Below, one piece after another: positions 53,654 to 64,000 of a DNA stretch of 64,000 nucleotides; within the stretch, counting starts at the first letter, position 1, and the number at the start of each line of letters is the position of its first letter. A program made the position numbers and the translations under genes. The notes beneath the pieces are model-generated. The model was not told the DNA's origin. It searched no databases and worked only from the letters and a program-made list of their open reading frames with translations. The DNA comes from Litoditis marina (lineage: Eukaryota > Nematoda > Chromadorea > Rhabditida > Rhabditidae). The DNA lies in contig OZ038439.1 of assembly GCA_964036275.1 (NCBI GenBank), positions 17,592,330 to 17,656,329 of the forward strand. The letters run 5' to 3'.

Positions 53654-56600
53654 ATGGATCTCAGTCCCCTGGATTGTCCACAATGTGAAAAGGTGTGTCA
53701 ACATCATTTGCAAACTTTTATGAGGTATAAATAACGAAAACAAGTAGTTTTGTATCAGATAAAACTTTTTTTTTGCTTTCTGGGAAAAAGTCAGACTTTT
53801 CAGCTCTTTTCGATATGGATTGATGTAATAATATGGGTTGATATAGAGGTCGGTTGCTTAGCGAAGACACTCTAAAAACATTTAGACATTTAGACACTCT
53901 GCTGTAGTTTGGTGGCGATTAAAGCTTTCTTCCGGTCTTTTTGACCATTGATCTTTGACCTCTCACCTCTTGCAGGAGTTGGTCTCTCCCGTGTTATTGC
54001 CTTGTCTACACACAGTATGTGCATCATGTAGCAACGCCCAATGCAACATGTGTACGAATGTAGCAGGAACATCGAAAAATGGTTAGTTCAAACAAAACTA
54101 GGAAACAATTACCTTCAGTTCACACAATTAGTACTGAGCCCACCATTTCTACCACTTTGCTACAGTGCTTGTCACTTCATTTTCTTGGGGTTGTTTTTAA
54201 TATGTACAACAAAACATAATTGGCTTTGTAGAACCAACTCGGGATGCACTGGCCGAATTTCTACTGGAAACTTCTCATGAAGAGTCGGAAGTTTGTGCAA
54301 ATTGCGAAGAGGTGAGTGTATTGTTGTACTTTAAAGTGTACACAGCAGAAAGTGAGGTTCACAGCGCTTATCCATGAATCTGCGGACGTCAATCTACTCT
54401 TCCATGTATGCAGTATGCCAATCTGTTCTCGAACTAACTGTACAATCGGCTTCGAACGGTATACCACAATATTTTTTGTGACTTGGTTATCGTGGCGCTG
54501 CATCAAAGATTCGACCTTGTTGCTTGTACACATCATAAACATAGATGTACAGTATGCCTTGAAATGTATGCTAATGTCAATTACCTTTAGCTTAAATTAG
54601 ATAATGGAAATGCAACCTGTTCATTTCCAGATCAACCAACCGATGTACTTCTGCGAAACCTGTCAGCAACCTCTGTGCCACCAGTGCAAAACATCAACTC
54701 ATCAGGTACCCGTCGATGTTATTAAAAATATATCCGAAAATCGAAAACCAATCCGTGAGCCATTGATTGCTACACAGCGACAAATTAGGTATACAGTGTC
54801 GGAACTTTTTCGATTCAAGAGACGATGTTCGAGGAGCTTGACGTTTGACTTATCCCTTTCGCCATGACAGTTTTTGACCTTCCAGCCTGTGACCTCTCAT
54901 TGAATAAGAATTCACAATCGGGCTAAGACGTTCTTAGTGCAGTCTTTAAATGTCACACAGAAAAGTAGGTATACAACCAATTGAGGCGAATGTTTTCTGA
55001 ACACCACCTGTGACTTTAGACTTTTCTCGTCAATTTTGACCCTCCAACGTTTGACCTTTAAAGTGTTTTAACCATTCCGATTAATGGCAAGCTTTGTCTT
55101 TGACCTTTTACCAGAACCTTTGTTGACCTTTTTGGCCGTTAACCTACCCTTTTGAAATATCCCGATTCAGGCGAAGATGTTCTCAAAGCATCGCGTGCTT
55201 CCGGCGGAGGAGCGTGCCCGGGTACGGGGCTGCGTCACCTGTCAGACGCACAACCAACCATTTATTCTCTATTGCGCCGCCCAGAAAAGCCTCGTTTGCA
55301 TACAATGCTTCAACGAAACTCCACTCGAGAACAGGTCAGTTAGTTTTGGATCGAGAAATGCAATGTTTCTTTAAATGAGTGAGACTTGTGGTTTGATCAG
55401 GAAGAACCCAGTGAAACACTACCAAAACATTTGCAATGGTGAGATACACGTCAAGTGAACCACATTCTCAAGGTACATTGTTTTATTATGTTTATTCTGT
55501 TTCATTTACATTTACAGACATCATTTCGTCCCAATCGAGACTGGTTACAAATCGTGCGTGGAGAAAATTGAGAAAAATGCGATCCAGCTGAAACTTTTCC
55601 AGGTGAGCGAACTATAACGAACTGGACTGTGAACAAATGTCGTTTTAAGTTTTCAAACTGTTATCAAGGGGAAACAGAGATTCACTGAAAGTTGGATTTA
55701 CGAAAATGGTAATTTCACCATCGCGCTGTATCATTCTCGAACTTCTTTTGTGTTCGGTGGATGCGTATGCACAGGCAAACTTTCCAGGAATTCAGAGATG
55801 CAGCCTTTTTTGAATTATTCAGGCAAGTTTCTAACATCGTCCGATTCTCAATATTGCAGGAAGAAAAGCGGGAAGAGCTGGAAGTTCGCGGTCGAATCCT
55901 ATCAGACAGTGAACAACACTTCGAATCGGCCAAGAAAGAGTGAGTGGCCAATAACAAAAAACACAGAGTGCAAAATCATATACAACTTCAATAAAGGTTG
56001 TTTCACAGATTGTAGTTCATTGTGGGCAGAGAACCACATGCCGAACTTCAAAAAGTTCTGGAAGATTCGTACATGCTTACCTACATTTTTTTCGCTCGGT
56101 ACTGTATAGGAATTTATGCGAGCAAAACAATGCAGTTACTTTTTTGATACAAAAGCTGTAACAGTTACAGAGAAACTGATTTCAGCTTGTACCAAATCTG
56201 TCAGCAAATAGTGGATACTGTATTGATGACGAGGGATCGCCTTTCACAACGTCTTGCGGAAGAGAGGGCAGACGCCGAGACGGCATGCAGATCACAGATG
56301 GCCGAGATACAGGCTTTATTGGTGGGATAAGAACAAGTATTAGGATGGTAGAGAGCATGATGTTTGATAAGTTTTTGATAAGGGAGCTCGATACATCACG
56401 GCATGAAAAGAGGAATTGAACGTTAACATTTAAACACTGAAGAATACAAAGGAAAAATGAATACAATGGAAGAAAACCAAAAATAAAATAAATCACTTTA
56501 TCCCTTTCTAGAATCCGATCCGACTCTGTTTGATGGCCTCTCAAATTCTGTGCTCCTCGGCAGCAAAGTTGGATGTTCTCCTTCTGAGTTCGGACTTGAG

Positions 56601-59600
56601 ACAGAGAAGCCAGGTAATCATATAAATTGTACTTTGATCTACGCATAAAATAAGTATTTTCAATCTATTGGGAATCTTAATTAAATTATTTTTCTAGTTG
56701 GCCTTCTGTCCTTTCTAGATCAAAAAAGTTTAAAAAAACTGATTTGTAGATAAGGGCGAGATAAATCTACCGCAATTGCATTCCAACTGTATGTTCTTGA
56801 AGGAAATTCTTGTAAACACCTAGAATGCATGAGGATGACACTTTCTGGTTCCAGCAAATTCTGGCCCGATCCACCGACAAACTACCTGCCTCCCGCACTG
56901 CCCACTCGCTGGAAGCCAGAACAGAAATAGCCAAGGCACTCGAACCGTTTTTGGGTGAGTAAATTATGTCATGTCATCAAATTCCGATACTTAACTAATA
57001 CTGGCTAATTATATCAATCATGAGTCTGATTTGAATCGTATACGACTATGCCCTGTGGCATGCTGATATATAGGGGTCACTTTGGAAAAGTATATACGGC
57101 AATTCTCTAACAAATCACAATGTTTGTAGTTGGATTAAGCCGCGTGTTGAACACAATTCGCAAATTTTGATGGTTCAAACACCAAACTACAACTCACGTT
57201 TGATATTTGTAGGTCTGTCAGCGGCTTGGTGTCCAATATCCGCGGTTAGAGAGGGTTCGAAGGAAGGAACTGGCAGCACACACTCGTATAAAACCAGATC
57301 GGGGTGAGCACACTGTGGAAATTTTCGAAAGTTCACGTATACTTTGTTCCACACGTACGTGGACTGTTACAGTAAGACATAAATGTCCCCACTCACTTTA
57401 TATCAAATATAGTCTGTGGGAGCGGCTGTGTACGCGTATTCCAGCACACAATCTGAGAATAACAATAACAACGTCAAGTATGATGATCACGGCTTCGAAA
57501 CGAAGTAATGCACAGAAAGTAGACAACTATTTGAGAAAAAGTGCTTCAACATAACATGAAACTTTACCTTTTATGTTGCAGTTCGCACTCTCTCGCGATG
57601 CCTCCCATTCTGCCGAAGTTCCAGGCTATGATCGACCTATCGGGTGCCTTCGGACAACTTTTTGCCAGGGTTGAAGGTTGTTCAAATTTTACGATTTCGA
57701 AGTCCCTCGAAATGTAAAACACAACAGACCAATTTCAAAGTTCGGTCTAAAACAACAGGATAATCACCTTGAATGAATGTTTTCGCACTACAGAAGTGTT
57801 TTCAACAGGTTTCTCCAGAAGATTCTAGAACGTGGAAGTGATAACATGAGCTGATCGTATAGTTTTGAGGACAGACCACATAAAACTGTTACCACCATCA
57901 GATATACGAAAGAACCATAGTTCACCAATAACAATAATGTCTGCAGGTCCCCTGAAAGAAGTGTCCTCGGCCCTGTCAGTACTGGGACAGCATGTCCAGG
58001 AGACACAACGGGATCTCACAATGAGAAGATGTCTCATCAAACCCGACTCCATCCAGCTGCTCACCAAACAGTCAGTTCACCTTGTGTTCACGCCAACAGC
58101 ACTCAACTGAGTGTGATGTAACCTTATATCTCCTCGTACAGAAAGTTTTCGTAAGATATCATGATCCTGAAAATGTGATCAAGGCTCAATAGATTTACAT
58201 GTTCATCAAAGAAGTTTAATTATGTTTAAATTATGATCTTTCAATAATTGGCACGTTCTCTGTATGAAAATAATCCATGATTTGCTGGTTGGTTTGAACT
58301 GTCAAATGTTCCAAATTTCAACTAATTCCTTGTTTCGTCAGGTGCCAGAGCGTGGAATCTCGTCTCGGCATGCACGCGTCTCTTCTGGAAGAGATTCAGC
58401 CAGAGATGCAGCAAGTGTGGCAGGAACAGTTGGACAGAGTACGCAGGCAGCAGATATTGTTTAGAGAAAAGGTTGGTTTGGGCGAGAACTTCGAACTTTG
58501 ACATTGTGTGGACAAAAGGAGAAACAAATAGATTGCGCGCAGAAAAAGATCTTATCCTACATGACTAGAATTAAGTATAAAAATTTATTGGCGAGGAAAT
58601 AGGGAAAAGGTGGCACTCCAATTTAATGGAGAGTTATTGGAAAAGAAATAGTTTCCTCCAAGACTGATCTGCAATTTCGCAGTGTTGAATGTTTGAAGCA
58701 CTTGTTGATGAATGATATTCATGGTAGTTTTCGCAGGTTCAACAGACTAACATAAAATTTGAATCAAAACACCACTCCGTCTCTGCAGGCGGACGAGTGT
58801 GCCTCCCTCCGATGTACCGCCCGTGAGGTGCTGACGGCCGCCCGCCAACTGGCACCATTTGCCGCCTGTATAGAACACATGAGTGCACTCATTGATCCTA
58901 GGTAGGTCAAACGAGTGAGCACAACTCCCATCGGTGTCAACAGTTCCTACGACATGACCCCGAACGGTAGTGGCAGCAAACTGTAAACATACCACAGCCG
59001 AAAGAAGATGTACAGTCTTACTGGCGTTTTATTGAGTGATACCTTCGTTGAATTCTAGCCGTTTTGTACTAGTGTGAAAACATATTATGTCATTAAGATA
59101 ATTTTTGACCTCACACTTATCGTGAATTAACTTATTTTTTTTCTCACAATTTCCAGAAGATCGCATCCGCCCGACCCGGCTCCAATGGAGAGCATTTGTC
59201 TACAGATATCCACTATAGAACCGGACAGCGAGGGCAGAATCGCGGCCATTGAAAAGGTACTACAAGCTGAAGACAATTTTTAGTTCCAAATCATGTTTAA
59301 GTAATTTAACTTTTGAACTGCAATAGCAACTCTGTGAGATCAAAATATAAACACATCAGAACAGTTAAACATACACTGTTTAACTTCTCTACGAGCACGA
59401 ACATATCACAGAGATATATGCGAGATTACGGCCGGAAACGCCGAGAAAACGTATAAATTTTTCAGTGTATAAGCTATCTCGGATATAAGTTACTCAATCT
59501 CACAAGTTGGCACCAACAATGGGTGGATGAAAAATAACACTATCAAAAAATTGAAGTAATAACAACATAAAAACATTAATATGTCGCAGGAAGAACAGCA

Positions 59601-59736
59601 TCGGAAAGCTGTAAAAGAGGCAAAGAGGCGTGAGGAGGAGGCGGGACGGGCTACTGTGGTTAAAGGACTGAAACCCGGCAAAGCCGCGAAACGAAAAGAG
59701 ACCTCTCGGTGGGTATACTCTCGCTCTCTTTCTCAT

Positions 59737-59790
<54 letters not shown>

Positions 59791-61279
59791 GATGTAAAGA
59801 ACTCCAGTAAAAATGAGAACATTCACCCAATCATCCGTTTACACACAACCTAGAAATCAGCAATCTCTCTCAGAAAAGTCTACTGTAGGAGTACGTGCCA
59901 TAATGGTGATGGCTAAGATGCTTTCTTGCTATCACCAACCTCGGCCGCGGACTCAACCAATTAGCTGGCAGCACACCTCGAATGAACCGATTACACTTTT
60001 TTGTACTTCAATTCGTTGTCTGTAAGAATTCTTATTGAAAACCCCTTCTGTTTCCAGCTTGATGGTGAACACGAACCGGGAGCGAAGTCCCGGAGGAACC
60101 GATACTGCAGTCACGTCGCCTTGCATGAGGAGATTGTGAGATTTTTCTTAGATCAAAAGAATTGTAAAACGTAGAATATATAAAAAGGTTATAATGGGTT
60201 GAGATGAATGAAGTTTCACATTTCACCGGCCATCGCAGTAATATATATATTATACCCGTCCCAAAACCTGATAACTGGAATTCGCAGTTAGCTCTCGGGT
60301 ATCATCTGTAACATTTCTTCGGTTCGGGATTGATAACTAGACCACGTCAGGTGGGATCTTTGTTCTCAGAGAGATCATTCAGTCATAATATTACTTCCAG
60401 ATCTCCAACAGTTCGGGAAGAAACATTATCGGATACTGAATCCGACTGTGTCTCCACGGATGAGACCTTCGACCTCTGGCTGGAGGAGACACTGCTCAAT
60501 GCTGAACTCGCTTTGGATGATCAAGTACGATCTACGTAGAGATTATTATCACTCGGTTGAATGCGGTTCAAAACAAAACTTTTCCTCAGAAAAAGTAAAA
60601 GGTACAGTGGAAATTGGAGAGTAGTTGAATTTATGTTTAATATCCGGATTCGGCGATTGAAAACACAATTGTTTCACAGAAAGTAAGCTATACAGAAAAA
60701 AATAAAACAATCTAATTGGAAATATTGTAGAACCTGGTAAAATCTTCGTTGTCCCTGGTGCTGGGGGAGGATCCCTCCACCATTCCTCCACCCGATGTCA
60801 GTCAGCTGGCAGTGGCTGTCAGGAAGACCATGGATATCGGTACGATTAAGAGTTTAAAACAACTAGTTATAAGAGAAAAACGTATTTCAATTCTTTCATT
60901 GGATTCTCTCTCTCCTCCTTTTCCTATGTTTTCGGGTTAAATCTTCGTTATTTGTGGACAACCTAAGAAGAGAACGTTGTAGAATGTAGGAAGTTGTATG
61001 AAAAGTTTCGATGTATTATTATATTATTAACATGTTGTTGTTAAAACGTTCACTTGAATCATATAAATAATCTGAACCAATATATATTGTTCAGGGTCTT
61101 CCCGTCAGTCCATGATGCAGTCCCTCCACGACCTATTCGCCTCCCAGAAAGAGAGGGAGACCTCGGAACACGCGGAGAAGAACGTGTTGGCCAGCAGTGT
61201 GAAGACGACACAGCGAAAAAGAACCGACAGCACCGGTACCACCGAAGCTATCAGCGAGACGGAGAGGTATAGAAAATAA
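53654..61279 (+). CDS. RNF207: RNF207-like RING/B-box protein
   Basis: Twenty-one exons: 53654-53692, 53976-54081, 54232-54311, 54631-54705, 55171-55334, 55518-55602, 55860-55939, 56186-56321, 56512-56613, 56855-56954, 57213-57303, 57582-57676, 57947-58070, 58342-58471, 58789-58901, 59157-59256, 59590-59708, 60058-60135, 60401-60524, 60731-60839, 61095-61279; 2235 nt, 744 aa against about 630 in human RNF207. The compact C3HC4 RING is C8, C11, C23, H25, C28, C31, C36, C39. A first B-box spans C70-H107 and a second zinc-binding box C121-H157, then a long helical coiled-coil region. Order and spacing fit RNF207 rather than ordinary TRIM proteins; no SPRY or NHL domain follows. RING proteins of this type are E3 ubiquitin ligases; vertebrate RNF207 influences cardiac potassium-channel trafficking, which cannot be assumed here. 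The extra C-terminal 110-120 residues are Ser/Glu/Lys-rich. Start and final exon are the least certain. Confidence 0.92.
54808..55190. repeat. Degenerate repeats of the exon 5 boundary with TGACCT cluster
   Basis: In RNF207-like intron 4, sequences resembling the start of exon 5 (CGATTCAGGCGAAGATGTTC at 55163) recur near 54811 (CGATTCAAGAGACGATGTTC), 54920 and 54987 (ATTGAGGCGAATGTTTTCTG). Between them TTTGACCTTT or GTGACCTCT half-sites appear at least six times. Confidence 0.5.
59718..59788. repeat. CT microsatellite in RNF207-like intron 17
   Basis: A pure CT run of about 50 bases directly downstream of the exon 17 donor. Pyrimidines are on the coding strand. Confidence 0.9.
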
Positions 61280-62204
61280 AATAGAATATTTGTTCGATCC
61301 AGTTGGTAAAAAGAAAAATAACCAAAGAAACTGTTGTTTCGGGGGGTTATAATCCCACGCTACGCTCTAATCAGCTGGTACTGGCCACTGTGTGTATAAC
61401 CTATACACAGCGCCATTATAGTGTTCTCAACTATACAGAACAAGTGCTCTCTCTGTCACTTTATGATCTCCCAACAAGTAAAACACACAAATACAATAAT
61501 ACACACATAATAGAACAATAGAAAACTACGCACCTCTCGTGCGGCTAACAAAGGCTGGACTGCTCCTTTCAAGACCGCCCCCTCGGCGTTTAACAATAAC
61601 AAAATGAAAGTATCGCTTTCGCGACATTGGGGGGCCTAAATAGTGGTTCCATGCGCCTCCGCTATGACACACCATTGAACCGATTGAGAACTTTACTCAA
61701 AGTTACTCTACCTCCCCGCGGCCAATGTGATTCCTCATGTTTCGAAAGGACACTACGATCACATTCCGACTTACGGTCTGGTAATACCAGAAACTATGTT
61801 CGTACTCTGCGAACAGTCTGATTCGCACCTTGCAAATAAGAACAGGAGGGGGGGGGGGGACACACCGTCCCGTTTGCACCTTGCAAACTATCAAACCCTT
61901 GTTTGAACATGAATAACTTTTACAATCAGACAAACTAGAAAATTAGGCACGAAATATCATAGTCACCAAATAGTTAACCTCACTGTCAGCTAAATTAACT
62001 GTAAAACAAATGGTACAAGCTTGAACATAGTTATGTAGACTTACAAATATAACAGATGATATGAAATAATCTAGCATGTGAGACACTACTGAATTTTACG
62101 ATAATCATTTCGGAGAAAAATTTTCTTTCTTCTTTCCACGTCGGCGAATAGGAATAACCGAGAAAACGACTTGCTCGTTTCTAACCAATAGAAACAATGC
62201 ACCA
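61280..62204. other. Intergenic region between RNF207-like gene and Gag frame
   Basis: Converging 3' ends. AATAAA at 61275-61280 overlaps the RNF207-like stop codon. A G12 run lies at 61848-61859. I see no zinc-knuckle, protease or polymerase remnant downstream of the Gag frame and no terminal repeat matching 63459-64000. Confidence 0.5.
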
Positions 62205-63458
62205 TCAACAGTCATCCGAGAGAATACGTGTTTTCTCGGAACTGTTTCTATCACCATGTGATAACTCCATTTCAACGAATTCATTCTCTTTAATCAAATG
62301 AATAATATGGTCAACCAACTTTTTGATTGTCATGTCTTCCTTATCTCTAAACTCTAGTATGGATAGTTCACGCTGGAACTTAATGGGAAAAGAAGACCTC
62401 ACCAATCTCAAAACCGAAAGACTAGAAGTGTCCTCATCAGCTCGATCCATGGCTGCTATAATGGCCATGACATCACTCAGGGTGTTTCTCAAACTGGACG
62501 CGTCATTAGTAGCGCGCGGGAGAGACTCCAGCTGTTCATAGAGGGCAAACCGATTGCGCCTTTTGTCGGCATAGAGCCCTTGCAATATCTTAATTGCCGA
62601 AGGATATTCCGAACCTTTTCTGGGAACTCTTTTGAGCGCTCTAGCAGCATCTCCCTCACATGCTTCTAGTAGCATTGTTAGTTTCTCGATGTCCGCGTAC
62701 TCTTTTTCATGCAGTACCGCAGAAAAAAGATCCCAGAACCCATCCCATTCACTAATTTGACCATCAAATTTGGGAAGTTTTATTTCTCTGTTCAAAGAAA
62801 GTTTGTTACACAGGCCGGTGAGCACTGACACCTCCGGCGCTATGTCATCATCATCATCATCGTCGTCGTCGATGTCGTTGTCCAAACGAATGATAGACGT
62901 CTGAACACGTATTTCACGTGCCCTTTTCTCCAAAACTATCTTAGCCTCATTGGATGAATTGATGATCTCATCAAACTTTTTGTCAGCCAGATATTTTTCT
63001 AAATTAGTCTTGGCTAACTCTCCCAGAGTAGCATCAAATGCCTTGATGTCCTCTACTGTAACGCTGACCTCCGCTAAGAAGTTTTCGACCGCTTCGATCT
63101 TCTTGTCTAGAGAGCATGCCAATTCTCCAAGACTCGATCGTTCTCTGTTCAAAAAGTGCTTTATAGCATCTTCATCTGTAGGAAAATCGAATTTCCTGTC
63201 ATACGGTTCACATTCCGTAGTCAAAGCTTGTAGATCTTTTATAAGCTTTGTTCCCTTAGTACGGGAGTACCTTAGTGTTGGATCTGGCCGAGCCATGCCA
63301 CCTCTGACTGAATCTAATACTCTCTCTTCATGTAAAGAACACAACTGTAAGCGTGAAAAATAGGGATAACTCTTGTTACCACCTCGCAGAGCGAATGAGA
63401 TAGCAAGGGGCGTGACAGCTCCTGTACAATCTGCTAGTACACATTGTATTAGCGCCAT
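62205..63458 (-). CDS. Bel/Pao-type retrotransposon Gag (DUF1759-like), stand-alone
   Basis: A single uninterrupted frame of 417 codons. The methionine at 63296-63294 (MARPDPTLRY) is the likelier start, giving 363 aa; the upstream 54 codons lack Gag character. Residues about 60-190 (long numbering) are helical and charged, followed by an acidic run DIDDDDDDDDD near 195-205. Residues 222-360 are the Pao/Bel capsid-type region: KLPKFDGQISEWDGFWDLF, then EGDAARAL and YPSAIKILQGLY, matching the DUF1759 pattern. The frame ends 50 residues after this region without the zinc-knuckle and protease-polymerase part normally encoded in the same element. It is therefore a truncated element or a retained Gag gene. 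Strand, intron-free structure and the lack of neighbours favour a mobile origin. Confidence 0.85.
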   Translation of the reverse strand: MALIQCVLADCTGAVTPLAISFALRGGNKSYPYFSRLQLCSLHEERVLDSVRGGMARPDPTLRYSRTKGTKLIKDLQALTTECEPYDRKFDFPTDEDAIKHFLNRERSSLGELACSLDKKIEAVENFLAEVSVTVEDIKAFDATLGELAKTNLEKYLADKKFDEIINSSNEAKIVLEKRAREIRVQTSIIRLDNDIDDDDDDDDDIAPEVSVLTGLCNKLSLNREIKLPKFDGQISEWDGFWDLFSAVLHEKEYADIEKLTMLLEACEGDAARALKRVPRKGSEYPSAIKILQGLYADKRRNRFALYEQLESLPRATNDASSLRNTLSDVMAIIAAMDRADEDTSSLSVLRLVRSSFPIKFQRELSILEFRDKEDMTIKKLVDHIIHLIKENEFVEMELSHGDRNSSEKTRILSDDC

Positions 63459-64000
63459 CCATTAGCACGTTCACACGCTATCTGTATGTAGATCTTTCGC
63501 ATGCCAAGCTCTCTCAAAACATGAGCAAGCGAATGCATTTTTTCGTACAGCGAGAAAAAATGACTGAACCTGTGGGGACCGTTAATCGTAGAAGTTTGGC
63601 CAAAATTCTAGAAAAAACTCCCTACTACCCTTTACCGAGGGCGATTTTGAGAATACTTTATTAACGTATTACTCATTGCTGTGTTGCCCAGAGCGCTCCG
63701 CAACTTCCAGCACCGATTGACCGATCGAACGAAAATATAGCCATAGATTCGTTGGTGGTTTTACAATAACCTTACTGCAATTACTTAACAATGTAATGCG
63801 TACTTGCAAGTCTACCGTGTTTCGAAACCTTGAGTCTGCCTCACAGTACAAAATTCTACATAAAATCCAATGGTACGTCTACCGGCTTTCATGAGAAGTT
63901 TCACTGTTTGTATCTATCTTTGTAATATCTGTGTACTTGTCTCTTGTCTATAGTACCGTACTGAACCTTGCCACGCGACCGCGCGTAACGTGAACCGACC
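63459..64000. other. Region upstream of the Gag frame
   Basis: This would hold the 5' LTR and primer-binding site if the Gag frame belongs to an LTR element. On the minus strand AATAAAG lies near 63663-63657, as in an LTR R region, but no second LTR copy is present in the window for comparison. No other gene is seen. Confidence 0.35.

Noticed and set aside
55788..55859. Extra 72 bases as constitutive RNF207-like coding sequence
   Set aside because: The shorter exon aligns better in length with RNF207, so the extension is reported only as a possible alternative.
56182..56646. 154-codon minus-strand frame
   Set aside because: Antisense to RNF207-like exons 8 and 9, whose plus-strand frames fit the family.
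62950..63363. 137-codon plus-strand frame
   Set aside because: Antisense shadow of the Gag frame.
61280..64000. LTR pair around the Gag frame
   Set aside because: By eye no direct repeat connects 61280-62204 with 63459-64000; a self-alignment would be decisive.

Overview
The window is animal nuclear DNA. Genes are split into short exons with GT..AG introns whose 3' ends are short and T-rich (TTTTCAG, TTTCCAG, TTGCAG). Several start codons sit just behind a good splice acceptor, as expected for spliced-leader trans-splicing. Together with the protein set this suggests a nematode or a close invertebrate relative; the species cannot be fixed from sequence alone. All exon models below come from reading splice sites and phase by eye, and each sums to an uninterrupted frame.

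Layout. 1-2920: upstream DNA without recognisable genes. 2934-8138 (+): CRAL-TRIO/GOLD (SEC14-like) lipid-transfer protein, 12 exons, 391 aa. 9519-19315 (-): eight exons of an unrecognised, low-complexity, basic protein that carries a duplicated aromatic motif, Y-D-x2-S-D-G-[YF]2-Y-E-x5-G-W-[RK]-R-R-x-P. Its most likely first coding exon is at 44243-44349, which implies an intron of about 25 kb. That interval (19.3-44.2 kb) is rich in transposon-derived hairpins, GA/CT microsatellites, long poly-G runs, CACGTG palindromes and a few GC-rich islands. 45821-48480 (-): YIPF4-type Yip1 protein, 7 exons, 261 aa. 49478-52323 (+): TMED10-type p24 cargo receptor, 5 exons, 202 aa. 53654-61279 (+): RNF207-like RING/B-box protein, 21 exons, 744 aa. 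62205-63458 (-): an intronless Bel/Pao-type Gag reading frame with no pol behind it. To 64000: no gene seen.

Functional reading. Three of the five host genes (SEC14/GOLD, YIPF4, TMED10) act at ER/Golgi membranes. YIPF4 and TMED10 are head to head across 1 kb holding a foldback and several CCAAT boxes, so they may share a promoter. The genes otherwise do not form an obvious operon.

The most interesting unexplained items are the duplicated-motif protein with its giant intron, the palindromic 3.7 kb inverted-repeat-bounded segment at 33225-36927, two hairpin MITE families, a recurrent GTTTGTAGTTTGATC motif, and the stand-alone Gag frame. I did not find a convincing, wholly new multi-gene system.
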